Source: SZUA-22 sp963751695
Lineage (GTDB): Bacteria; Bacteroidota; Ignavibacteria; Ignavibacteriales; Melioribacteraceae
Reading direction: 5' to 3'
DNA: 64,000 nucleotides
NCBI GenBank assembly: GCA_963751695.1
Contig: CAVVVP010000002.1
Span: 434,001-498,000, forward strand
Under the pieces are notes generated by a model that did no database searches, was not told the origin of the DNA, and was given only the letters and a program-made list of their open reading frames with translations. Of this stretch, positions 54,536 through 62,523 are shown piece by piece. Made by a program: the position numbers and the translations under genes. Position 1 is the stretch's first letter. Each line of letters begins with the position of its first letter.

Positions 54536-55120
54536 TTAGTTGCTATTTAATAGAAATTTATGAATTTCATTTGAACATTTTTCAATTTCACATCCAATTC
54601 CCAAATGGCCACAGTTGTTATCAAGCATTAAAATTTTACATTCAAGTTCTTGGGCAAGTTCAAATGCTGGAGTGGGATTGACTAACATATCTCTTTTATT
54701 CAATATAATAAACACTTCAGTTTTAATATGATTGGATGTCAATTCAACAGAGTTATTAAAATCCTTATAAATATTGTGAGTTCTCATTGCTCTTAGTTGT
54801 GATAAGTAGTTATCAATTGTGAATATTTCTGAAGGAATTGAAGTTTCAAATTTCTTAAAGTATTCTGCTAACTTATCTATATCAGTATTATCAATTATCC
54901 ATTCTGGTGATCTAGCCAAGATTGCAGAGTTAATATTCAGCAATTTTTGAATTAAGGTGTCACTTGCCCCAAGTTCACGATAAGAATTAATTAACTCAGT
55001 TCTGAAGTACATCACTAATTGGTCGTAAGTCGATCTGCGAGGAGATGTTAAGTATGGCACTGCTTTGTTGAAGAAATTTGGATAAGATACGATCCATTGA
55101 AGTGCCTGCATCCCTCCCAT
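54536..55120 (-). CDS. C-terminal fragment of the frameshifted MetX-like hydrolase
   Basis: 194 residues from an internal ATG at the nucleophile elbow (MGGMQALQWIVSYP). The coding signal actually extends upstream to about 55340. It carries the acid and His of the triad (KRDMLV, GHLGIG). Confidence 0.65.
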   Translation of the reverse strand: MGGMQALQWIVSYPNFFNKAVPYLTSPRRSTYDQLVMYFRTELINSYRELGASDTLIQKLLNINSAILARSPEWIIDNTDIDKLAEYFKKFETSIPSEIFTIDNYLSQLRAMRTHNIYKDFNNSVELTSNHIKTEVFIILNKRDMLVNPTPAFELAQELECKILMLDNNCGHLGIGCEIEKCSNEIHKFLLNSN

Positions 55121-55325
55121 TGATCCACCAATAATTGCATGAGCGTGTTGAATCCCAAAATGTTCTGTAAGAGTAACATATTGCGAATTTATAATATCTT
55201 CAATGGTAATCTCGGGGAATTCTTCTCCATTCTGTTTTACTGAATTGGAAGGTGAAGTAGATATTCCATTGGAAATGGCATCGAAGGTTATAATGAAAAA
55301 CTGAGAATCATCAAGTAGCTTGCCA

Positions 55326-55589
55326 TTACTTTTTACTCCCGTTTTTTGTATCGGTCCTGATTAATTTTGAAACGTGTTCGGAGGTTCCTCCAAACCATGT
55401 TGGGAAGAAAACAATGTTTGATGAATCAGAATTTAACTCTCCAAATGTTCTATAACCAAGTTTACAATCGAATAATGTATCCCCACTAACAAGGTACAGA
55501 TCGCCGATTTCAACAAATTTTTGTACTGATTGAGAATATAAAAATGAAGTAGTAAATAGAAGAAGGATAAAAAAAACGTTTTTTTTCAT
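55326..55589 (-). CDS. N-terminal fragment of the frameshifted MetX-like hydrolase
   Basis: 87 residues: signal peptide, then LGYRTFGELNSDSSNIVFFPTWFGG, which matches the start of MetX-type hydrolases. The frame closes at TAA 55326 shortly after the A6 run. The remainder lies in the next frame. Confidence 0.65.
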   Translation of the reverse strand: MKKNVFFILLLFTTSFLYSQSVQKFVEIGDLYLVSGDTLFDCKLGYRTFGELNSDSSNIVFFPTWFGGTSEHVSKLIRTDTKNGSKK

Positions 55590-55612
55590 TTTACGATCAA
55601 ATAAAATTCAAC

Positions 55613-56200
55613 CTACATAAAGAAATACATATAAAGGTAAACAATTGGTGCAGAAAATATTAAAGAATCAAATCTGTCAAAAATTCCTCCATGACCAGGA
55701 ATAATATTGGAAGAATCTTTCACTCCAGCATCTCTTTTAATTAGACTTTCAATTAAATCACCAATTTGTCCAAATAATCCAATTATCAATCCGAATACAA
55801 CTGCATCTATCCAAGATAAAAATGAAAGCACAAATGCCTTTAAAACTACCATTGTAACCATTGAAAATAGAAAACCAGCTATTGCGCCTTCCCAGCTTTT
55901 ATTGGGACTAACACGAGGAAAAAGTTTATGCTTTCCAAATGCTGAGCCCAAAAAATATGCAGCTGAATCGGTCAACCATAGAGTGATAAAAATTGAGATA
56001 ATTATCCACCCTCCGTTTTGATAGTAGGGTGCGTCAGAATAAAATTCTCTAATCCTGATAATTGCCGATGAGAAAGCACCGATGTATAGAATTCCTAATA
56101 GGGTACTTCCTAAATTTTGTATGGCAGAACCCTTGTTTCTAAAAAGTTCCGCAATAAGAAGTAAAAGAATACCTGATAAAATTAGGGGTTCTATATTCAA
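55613..56200 (-). CDS. C-terminal fragment of frameshifted CdsA
   Basis: 195 residues opening from a TTG immediately after the T6 run; carries LWLTDSAAYFLGSAFGKHKL, SPNKSWEG and the catalytic PGHGGIFDRFD signature. Not a believable independent start. Confidence 0.7.
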   Translation of the reverse strand: MNIEPLILSGILLLLIAELFRNKGSAIQNLGSTLLGILYIGAFSSAIIRIREFYSDAPYYQNGGWIIISIFITLWLTDSAAYFLGSAFGKHKLFPRVSPNKSWEGAIAGFLFSMVTMVVLKAFVLSFLSWIDAVVFGLIIGLFGQIGDLIESLIKRDAGVKDSSNIIPGHGGIFDRFDSLIFSAPIVYLYMYFFM

Positions 56201-56426
56201 TAAAAAAGTAATAGGTGTTCAGAATAATGACTAAAACAATCATGTTTCCAAATATTCTATCGACATCATGATCTTTGTTCTTAACTATTTCAGCAAATTC
56301 ATTGAATGAGAACAATCCAATTCCAAGTATTAGTATCAGAAATGGAATACCTCCCCAGTATGAAAGCCCAAGTAAAAAAGGAATAGTTAAAACAGCTACT
56401 AAAATTCTGGTCGCTCTGTTATTCAT
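56139..56426 (-). CDS. N-terminal fragment of frameshifted CdsA
   Basis: 95 residues beginning MNNRATRILVAVLTIPFLLG, the usual CdsA opening with the first membrane segments. After the T6 run the frame reads out of phase for 20 residues and stops at 56139. Confidence 0.7.
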   Translation of the reverse strand: MNNRATRILVAVLTIPFLLGLSYWGGIPFLILILGIGLFSFNEFAEIVKNKDHDVDRIFGNMIVLVIILNTYYFFIEYRTPNFIRYSFTSYCGTF

Positions 56427-56752
56427 TCTTCAGATTTATTTATATCATTGATGATATTAAGAGCATCATTGGCAGCGTTTTTTCTAACTAAAACCTTTAC
56501 TACAGAAAGATCTCCCATTGCTGGAAAGTTATGATCGCTCTGGTTGAGTATTAGCGTTTCAATTTCAGCACTTTCTAAATTTGACTTAAGCATAGTTGCT
56601 TCAAGATTGTCAGAACAGCTATAAATTATCACCCAGTCTTCCGGGTGAACAAGGTTTCCCTCGAACTCTTCTTTAGACACTAAATCACCACCGCAATCGG
56701 GACAAGCACTTATTCCATCAACATATTCGTATTCACACTTTGGACAGATCAT
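56423..56752 (-). CDS. Zinc-ribbon DUF2007 domain protein
   Basis: 109 residues. N-terminal zinc ribbon CPKCEYEYVDGISACPDCG (two CxxC knuckles), then a DUF2007 signal-transducing-like fold (DWVIIYSCSDNLEATMLKSNL, VKVLVRKNAANDALNII). Function of the domain is not established. Its start overlaps the CPBP stop and its stop overlaps the cdsA start, so the three are translationally coupled. Confidence 0.85.
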   Translation of the reverse strand: MICPKCEYEYVDGISACPDCGGDLVSKEEFEGNLVHPEDWVIIYSCSDNLEATMLKSNLESAEIETLILNQSDHNFPAMGDLSVVKVLVRKNAANDALNIINDINKSEE

Positions 56753-57699
56753 AACGCCTCCTCAATTTTATTAGTAAACTTATAATAATACTTTTTCACA
56801 AAAAACAAAAAGAGAATTATAATAAAAGTGAATACTATTAAACCGAATAAGTTTGTTTGAAATTCTTCAGTACTAACTGCGGAATTAATGAGTAATTCAT
56901 CTTCACCCTCTATAAAATATGCAATTATCGAAAAGAGATTATTTAAAAAATGGAGGAAAATTGGAATAAAAATAGATTTTGATAAATAGGCCGAAAATCC
57001 AAAATAGCCCGCCAAAATAACTAATGCAAAAAATCCATATGGATTAAAATGATATAAAGAAAAAACCGTTGATGAAATAACAATTGCCCAGAAAGGTTTA
57101 ATTGAGTATTCAAAACTTTTTTGAACAAAACCACGAAAGAAAAACTCCTCACAAAAAGCAGGAGTAACCGCCACAACAAAAACGACCAATATCATCTCAA
57201 TCACTGATGTTGTAGATAAAATGTCTCCATAAGTGCTGGCAAGAAGTTTATCCATCTCATCAAAAAAGATTTTCAGTGTATTGAAAAAAGAAGATAATTC
57301 TGCTAATTCTTGAATTATATAGCTTTGAAAAATTATAAAGTTCTGTAAAAAGGGAACAAACAAAGCTAATCCAAAAACAAAAATTAGAATTTCTTTCCAA
57401 TTTGGTATTTTTATTCTTAGAACCTCTGATATATTATTCTTATAAACTGCGTTTGCTATTATTAAAGTTGGAGCTAATATAAATAGGATTTGGCCCCCCA
57501 TTGTAAATAGACGGAAAGCATTCATATTTGCATCTTTTAGATCAAATCCAAAAATCAAAATATGAAGAAGGCCGCCTCCAAATTGATAAAGCAAAAACAC
57601 AAAGATCAGAGAGAGTATGGCAGCAACAGTCGGACTTACTACTGGTTCATTTTTGAATTGATAATCTGGAGGGGTGAAATTATTATCTTTTTCTGTCAT
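56749..57699 (-). CDS. CPBP-family intramembrane glutamic endopeptidase (Abi/Rce1-like)
   Basis: 316 residues, about eight membrane segments. The Rce1-like active site is intact: CEEFFFRGFVQ (EExxxR), SLYHFNPYGF (first His-Asn region) and FLHFLNNLF (HxxN). Such proteases clip membrane proteins or peptides; some act in bacteriocin immunity. First gene of the coupled set CPBP / DUF2007 / cdsA. A second role is not indicated by the sequence. Confidence 0.9.
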   Translation of the reverse strand: MTEKDNNFTPPDYQFKNEPVVSPTVAAILSLIFVFLLYQFGGGLLHILIFGFDLKDANMNAFRLFTMGGQILFILAPTLIIANAVYKNNISEVLRIKIPNWKEILIFVFGLALFVPFLQNFIIFQSYIIQELAELSSFFNTLKIFFDEMDKLLASTYGDILSTTSVIEMILVVFVVAVTPAFCEEFFFRGFVQKSFEYSIKPFWAIVISSTVFSLYHFNPYGFFALVILAGYFGFSAYLSKSIFIPIFLHFLNNLFSIIAYFIEGEDELLINSAVSTEEFQTNLFGLIVFTFIIILFLFFVKKYYYKFTNKIEEAL

Positions 57700-57744
57700 A
57701 CGTGCAAATTAAGTAAATGGAGTTTGAATTGCTATTTGCGAGTC

Positions 57745-58743
57745 CTAATCCCCCATTACCATTTTATTAAGTTTCTGAAGATTTTCTGATTCACCAATTG
57801 CAATAAGTTTGTCACCGATTTCTAATACTTCACTTGAACGTGGATTATAAATAAATTTTCCATCTACTCGCGAAATACCAATTATCATAATATTAAGATC
57901 CTTTCTTAAAGGAGACTCAGCAAGGGATTTTCCGATAAGGTCACATTTTTTCTTAATTAATATTTCCTCTAGATGAATGTTCACACCCTTTCTTTTGGCG
58001 ACTCCCTCAATAAAGTCAATAACTCCAGGTCTTAGTAAAAGCTGTACTAATCGTTTTCCACCAAGTTCATAAGGCTTTACAACTCTTTGCGCACCAGCTC
58101 TTCTTAGTTTTGATTCAGCTCCATCTTCAATAGCTCTCGAAACAATATAGATATCTTTATTTAATCCTTTGGCTGATAACGTTATAAAGACATTTTCTGC
58201 ATCGGATCTTACTGTAGCAACGAGTCCCTTTGCTTCTTTTATTCCAGCTTGCTCTAATATAGTATCGTGTGTAGCGTCGCCATGTAAAAACAGAATATTT
58301 TTCTCAATCAATCTTTCAATTTTTTCTGCTTCTTTTTCAATTACCATGAAAGGAACTTCATTGTTTATAAGGCTCTCACATACTTCCCTTCCCATTCTTC
58401 CATAACCACAAACAATGTAATGGTCTTTCAATTGATCCAACTTCTTACTCATTCGCCGTCTCCTAAAAATTTGTGTTTCAATTATAAGCTGTGCAGCACG
58501 CCCACCAGTATAAGCAATTGTCAGAACTCCAGAAAGTATTAGGAAAATTGTTAATAACCTTCCAGGATCTGATAGAGTTCTTACTTCTTTAAAACCTGTT
58601 GTTGAAATTGTGATGATTGTCATATAAAGAGCATCAATAAATCTATATTCCTCAATGATCATATACATAATTGTACCTAAAAAAACTATTAAGGTAAGTA
58701 AGAATAATCCGTATATGACTTGACGCAGTAACTGAAATCTCAT
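57745..58743 (-). CDS. Potassium channel with RCK (TrkA-N/TrkA-C) domains
   Basis: 332 residues from ATG 58743; a TTG at 58791 would add 16. Two membrane helices flank a pore loop (MTIITISTTGFKEVRTL) where the K+ filter TVGYG reads TTGFK. The TrkA-N Rossmann domain follows (YIVCGYGRMGREVCESL, FLHGDATHDTILEQAGI) and then TrkA-C. Likely a ligand- or voltage-independent K+ channel. It lies 45 bases upstream of the CPBP operon. Confidence 0.9.
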   Translation of the reverse strand: MRFQLLRQVIYGLFLLTLIVFLGTIMYMIIEEYRFIDALYMTIITISTTGFKEVRTLSDPGRLLTIFLILSGVLTIAYTGGRAAQLIIETQIFRRRRMSKKLDQLKDHYIVCGYGRMGREVCESLINNEVPFMVIEKEAEKIERLIEKNILFLHGDATHDTILEQAGIKEAKGLVATVRSDAENVFITLSAKGLNKDIYIVSRAIEDGAESKLRRAGAQRVVKPYELGGKRLVQLLLRPGVIDFIEGVAKRKGVNIHLEEILIKKKCDLIGKSLAESPLRKDLNIMIIGISRVDGKFIYNPRSSEVLEIGDKLIAIGESENLQKLNKMVMGD

Positions 58744-58838
58744 ATTTTTTCTAAAATTTTGTAGTAGTTTTATATTAAGCTCACAGTGCAATTATAATAA
58801 AAACTTGGAAGAGATGTGAAAGAAAGGTATTTAATAAT

Positions 58839-58862
58839 CTCTGGGAGATTGCTCTCCCAGAG
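58839..58862 (-). terminator. Stem-loop after the second FG-GAP protein gene
   Basis: A 10-bp GC-rich stem (CTCTGGGAGA at 58839-58848 with 58853-58862) and TTGC loop, 21 bases past the stop of the minus-strand gene ending at 58884. The following T-tract is weak (ATTATTAAAT), so termination efficiency is uncertain. Confidence 0.65.
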
Positions 58863-58883
58863 TTGAAGTTCGAATCAAGATTT

Positions 58884-60590
58884 TTATTTCTGTAGAATCA
58901 TCTTCATTGTTTGTGTTTGCGAACCAGCAGTTAATCTGTACATATAGATTCCGCTTGGAAGATCTGATGCATCAAATTTAATGTTGTAATTTCCAGATGA
59001 CATTTCTTCGTCAACCAGAGTTGTTACAACTCTTCCTAAAATATCATAAACTGCTAATTTTACTTGACCACTATTTTCTGGAACTGCAAAATTAATAGTT
59101 GTGCTTGGATTAAATGGATTAGGAAAGTTTTGACTAAGTTCCAATTTTGTTGGAATTAATTCATTTATTGGTTTTATACCTGTTGCTTTGTCAGCTTCAA
59201 GGATAGTTAAATAAGGTTCTTGAGACCAGATATCCTTCTGTGTTGCATAGTTTACAAATAGGTACTCGCTTAAACCATCACCATCCATATCTTCTGCGGG
59301 ATGACCGTAAAAGAATCTTGGGAAAACATTTGAAGCTGCTGAATCGGCGCCTATATCATTTGCTGCATCATCATAGATATCGTAAGCAATTGTTAATTCC
59401 CAACTTGTGGAATCAGCAAGATCGCCTTCACCACTGTATTCAAGGTCATAAATTTGTCCATTTCGTTCGCCAGCAATCATTAAACTCATATTTCCATCTT
59501 GATCTGGATCAGCAACATACATTGCTCTAAATCTTCCATCTGTAGCAAGTCCATTATCTCTTATTTTTACAGGAATATGATAAAATTCTACTATATCCTC
59601 TTCAGTAATTGCTGATACATCTGTAATATTTTGAATAATAAATAAGGTGTTCTGTGATTCTGTACCAGCCATGAAAAATTCATTTTTACCATCACCATTT
59701 ATATCAACAATTCTGACTCCATCAAGGGCACCATAATCAATTCCCTCGTCAGAATATATTTGCTCAAAATTATTTACATTTTCATAAGTATCGGCTCCAG
59801 TATTCTCGAAAATGCGCAAGGTAAACATGTTCCATACCATTTCAAATATTTCTGTCTGACCATCATTGTCCAAATCACCTGTAACAGTGCAGTAGTTTGA
59901 ACCACCTTCATTTTGAGCAAAACTAAATTCGGTGACCCAATATCCAAAACCGGAGAGATCACCACCAGCTACAGAAGCTACCAGAACTTCTCTTCCCCGC
60001 CCTCCTGATCGAACACCTACAATAAGTTCATTCACATTATCTTTATCTATATCTTCTATCGTCAGACTGTATGGTCTCCAATCAGTATCATCCGGTATAT
60101 CAAAATGAGTTTCATTCGTTGGTTTGAATGTTCCGTCCCCTTGATCTCTTCCATATTTATTTTCACCTTGAACAGTATTCCATTCAAAAATATAAACCCT
60201 TGGAGGATTTACAGCTGTAGCAGATACTTGCATCGGGATTCCAAAAACAAGATCAATTTTTCCATTATTATCTACATCACCAACAGCAATTCCTGGGAAA
60301 GTATTGGCAGCAGTCGGATAATTCCAATACCAAACTAATTCGTATGTATTATCACCGGTTGCTTCGTACATTAATACATGATTGCTGTCAGTATCAGAAT
60401 ATCCGCAAATAAACTCACCCCAACCATCCTCATCTGTATCAAAACCAGCTTTTACGATTGACATTTCAGAACCCCAGTTTTCTTGCATGAATGGAACCTG
60501 TTCCATGGTCCAAACTTTGTTCCATACAGTTTGTGAGTAAAGCATTGAAGTAAAGCTCATCAAAAATAGAGCAAGTAGTATTTTTTTCAT
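58884..60590 (-). CDS. Secreted FG-GAP/VCBS repeat protein with T9SS type A sorting domain
   Basis: 568 residues from ATG 60590, preceded by GGAGA at 6 bases; an ATG at 60602 would add four. Signal peptide to about residue 19 (SFTSMLYSQ). Seven DxDxDG-type loops (DTDEDGWGE, DVDNNGKID, DIDKDNVNE, DLDNDGQTE, DINGDGKNE, DPDQDGNMS, DMDGDGLSE) suggest a seven-bladed propeller. The C-terminus (NFPNPFNPSTTINFAVP ... KMILQK) is a T9SS sorting domain. Architecture parallels the protein at 12795-14642. Confidence 0.88.
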   Translation of the reverse strand: MKKILLALFLMSFTSMLYSQTVWNKVWTMEQVPFMQENWGSEMSIVKAGFDTDEDGWGEFICGYSDTDSNHVLMYEATGDNTYELVWYWNYPTAANTFPGIAVGDVDNNGKIDLVFGIPMQVSATAVNPPRVYIFEWNTVQGENKYGRDQGDGTFKPTNETHFDIPDDTDWRPYSLTIEDIDKDNVNELIVGVRSGGRGREVLVASVAGGDLSGFGYWVTEFSFAQNEGGSNYCTVTGDLDNDGQTEIFEMVWNMFTLRIFENTGADTYENVNNFEQIYSDEGIDYGALDGVRIVDINGDGKNEFFMAGTESQNTLFIIQNITDVSAITEEDIVEFYHIPVKIRDNGLATDGRFRAMYVADPDQDGNMSLMIAGERNGQIYDLEYSGEGDLADSTSWELTIAYDIYDDAANDIGADSAASNVFPRFFYGHPAEDMDGDGLSEYLFVNYATQKDIWSQEPYLTILEADKATGIKPINELIPTKLELSQNFPNPFNPSTTINFAVPENSGQVKLAVYDILGRVVTTLVDEEMSSGNYNIKFDASDLPSGIYMYRLTAGSQTQTMKMILQK

Positions 60591-60753
60591 ATAGTTCTCC
60601 ATAAATTTTATAAAATTATTTAATATCCACCTGAGTTGGAAAGGTGCCTAAATTTAATAAATTAATTGTTAAAATCATACAAATTCCTTCATACAATCGA
60701 TTTAGTAATAGAAAATATTTAAATTTAAACATTATACTGGATAATTATAAATT

Positions 60754-61716
60754 TTAAACACTTGCAATAAAAATGGCACGTTTTGGAGCTGGATATCCCT
60801 CAAATGTTAGCTTGTGATCACTTTCATTAAAAAAATCTTGTAGGGATTCAAATTTCATCCACTCTGTACTTCTTTGTTCATTTATTGAAGTTTTACTAAC
60901 ATCAGCTAGGCGAATATTCTTGAAACCAATTTTTTTCATCCATAATTCAAGAGTTGAAATTGAGGGTATAAACCAAACGTTTCTCATTTTTGCATACCTA
61001 TCTTCTGGGACAAGTACCTCATTAAGTTTACCGTCAATGACCAGTGTTTCAAGAATTAACTCCCCATCAGTTCGAAGAGAGTCTCTAAGTTCAATCAGAT
61101 GATCGAATGGAGATCGACGATGGTAGAGAACGCCCATTGAAAATACGGTATCGAAATAATGAGTCGATTCTGGAAATTCTTCCATTCTATTTGGTAACAA
61201 CCAAACTGGTTTTTCGGGAAGAAATCTTTTGATTGCCTTATGCTGAAAAACGTTTAATGCAAAAGGATCAATTCCTATAATACTTCTGGCCCCGTTTCCC
61301 AACATTCGCCAGCAATGATAACCATTTCCGCATCCAACATCTAAAACATTTTTGTTTTTTAATGGTTTGATGTGATTTTTAAGTCGATCCCATTTCCAAT
61401 CGCTTCTCCATTCAGTATCTATATGAATTCCAAAAATGTGATATGGACCTTTTCTCCAAGGATGAAGGTTCATCAACTTTTCTTTAAGAAACTTTCTATC
61501 ATTATCAGAACAATCATCTGTTCGTCCAATCTTTATCTCCGATTGATCCAAATCAATTTCAGTAGGACTGATTTTAGGAAAACTTTCAATTGTTTCTTCC
61601 CAAGAAAGTACGTCAGCATTATTAAATTTCTTTTCTGACAATTTTCGGAGTTCATCAGTCCAGAAAGATAGTTTTGAGGATGAGATATGGTCTAAGAAAT
61701 CAGAATAGTCTATCAT
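60754..61716 (-). CDS. cmoB: tRNA U34 carboxymethyltransferase CmoB
   Basis: 320 residues from ATG 61716, which overlaps the cmoA TGA stop by 4 bases; E. coli CmoB has 323. Diagnostic blocks are nearly identical to E. coli: PWRKGPYHIFGIHIDTEWRS, LDVGCGNGYHCWRMLG, VFSMGVLYHRRSP, LETLVIDG and AKMRNVWFIPS, EGYPAPKRA. It transfers the carboxymethyl group of carboxy-SAM to 5-hydroxyuridine-34, giving cmo5U, which widens wobble reading. An upstream in-frame extension to 61758 is spurious. Confidence 0.95.
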   Translation of the reverse strand: MIDYSDFLDHISSSKLSFWTDELRKLSEKKFNNADVLSWEETIESFPKISPTEIDLDQSEIKIGRTDDCSDNDRKFLKEKLMNLHPWRKGPYHIFGIHIDTEWRSDWKWDRLKNHIKPLKNKNVLDVGCGNGYHCWRMLGNGARSIIGIDPFALNVFQHKAIKRFLPEKPVWLLPNRMEEFPESTHYFDTVFSMGVLYHRRSPFDHLIELRDSLRTDGELILETLVIDGKLNEVLVPEDRYAKMRNVWFIPSISTLELWMKKIGFKNIRLADVSKTSINEQRSTEWMKFESLQDFFNESDHKLTFEGYPAPKRAIFIASV

Positions 61717-62441
61717 TTTTCTGCAACAATTGATACAAAATTGAATAGCTGAAACCATTGATCATAATTGCTAAATCCTGCTTGCTTAATCCTACCGGTT
61801 AACATCTCTGTTGATTCTGGGATGAGGACATTTTCCAAAGCTGTTCTCTTCTGACTGATTTCCATTTCACTGTATCCATGCAGTCTCTTAAAATCGTAGT
61901 ATCGGCTAACTTGCCTTTCGTTGATTTCTTTATCTTCAAAATAAATTTTTTCAGAAAGAATTAGGATCCCACCCTTATTTAGTCCATTGTAAATACTTTT
62001 TAATATAATATCTCTCTTCTCTGGATCTATAAATTGAAGCGTGAAATTTACTACTACAACCGCCGCATTTTGTATTTCGATGTTCTCTATATTATTGCAA
62101 ATAAATTCTATTGGAACTGAAGATTCTGATTGACCAATAATTTTTTTTGATCGGTTGATCATTGTTTCTGAATTATCCACAGCAATTACTTTGCATTTTG
62201 GATAAAAAATATTTTTATGCATTGAGAGCGCAGCTGCCCCCAATGAAGAACCAAGGTCATAATAATTTCTACCAGGTTTTGAATATACTTTGGTCAACAT
62301 TCCAATTAAAGAGATTATAGTCGAGTAGCCAGGAATTGACCTATGCAGCATATCTTCAAAAACATTCGCTACTTTATCGTCAAACTTAAAATCGACAATT
62401 TTGTTTATTGGATCACTGAAAATATTATCTTTCTTTTTCAT
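61713..62441 (-). CDS. cmoA: Carboxy-S-adenosyl-L-methionine synthase CmoA
   Basis: 242 residues (E. coli 247). MKKKDNIFSDPINKIVDFKF... SIPGYSTIISLIGML aligns with E. coli CmoA along its length. SAM motif YDLGSSLGAAALSMHKNI, then VVVNFTLQFIDPEKR, LSEKIYFED and GYSEMEISQKR. It converts SAM with prephenate into carboxy-SAM. It is coupled to cmoB by an ATGA overlap and diverges from the editing-domain gene 70 bases away. Confidence 0.96.
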   Translation of the reverse strand: MKKKDNIFSDPINKIVDFKFDDKVANVFEDMLHRSIPGYSTIISLIGMLTKVYSKPGRNYYDLGSSLGAAALSMHKNIFYPKCKVIAVDNSETMINRSKKIIGQSESSVPIEFICNNIENIEIQNAAVVVVNFTLQFIDPEKRDIILKSIYNGLNKGGILILSEKIYFEDKEINERQVSRYYDFKRLHGYSEMEISQKRTALENVLIPESTEMLTGRIKQAGFSNYDQWFQLFNFVSIVAEK

Positions 62442-62523
62442 AAGTTTATTTTTTAATCTTGATTAGAAAATAATGAAATATTGAATTAATTATTCGATAC
62501 ACAAAACGGAAATGGAGAGTTTA

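Larger units (their letters stand above)
54536..55589 (-). pseudogene. Secreted MetX-like alpha/beta hydrolase, frame broken at an A6 run
   Basis: Two frames join into one 350-residue protein if one base is removed from the A6 run (T6 on the plus strand at 55342-55347): TKTGVKSNGKLLDDSQFFI then continues through GGSMGGMQALQW. Signal peptide MKKNVFFILLLFTTSFLYS. Homoserine-acetyltransferase-like fold with nucleophile GGSMGG, acid in LNKRDMLVNP and His in NCGHLGIGCE. The signal peptide makes methionine synthesis unlikely; a secreted esterase or hydrolase is more plausible. It starts 23 bases after cdsA. Confidence 0.78.
55613..56426 (-). pseudogene. cdsA: Phosphatidate cytidylyltransferase CdsA, frame broken at a T6 run
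   Basis: Removing one base from the T6 run (A6 on the plus strand at 56202-56207) joins two frames into a 270-residue protein (NTYYFLLNIEPLILSG across the join). Eight or so membrane segments. The C-terminal CDP-diglyceride synthetase signature is complete: SLIKRDAGVKD, then PGHGGIFDRFDS. The enzyme makes CDP-diacylglycerol, precursor of all phospholipids, and is normally essential, so loss is unlikely; a sequence error or slippage is suspected. The start overlaps the DUF2007 stop by 4 bases. Confidence 0.88.
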
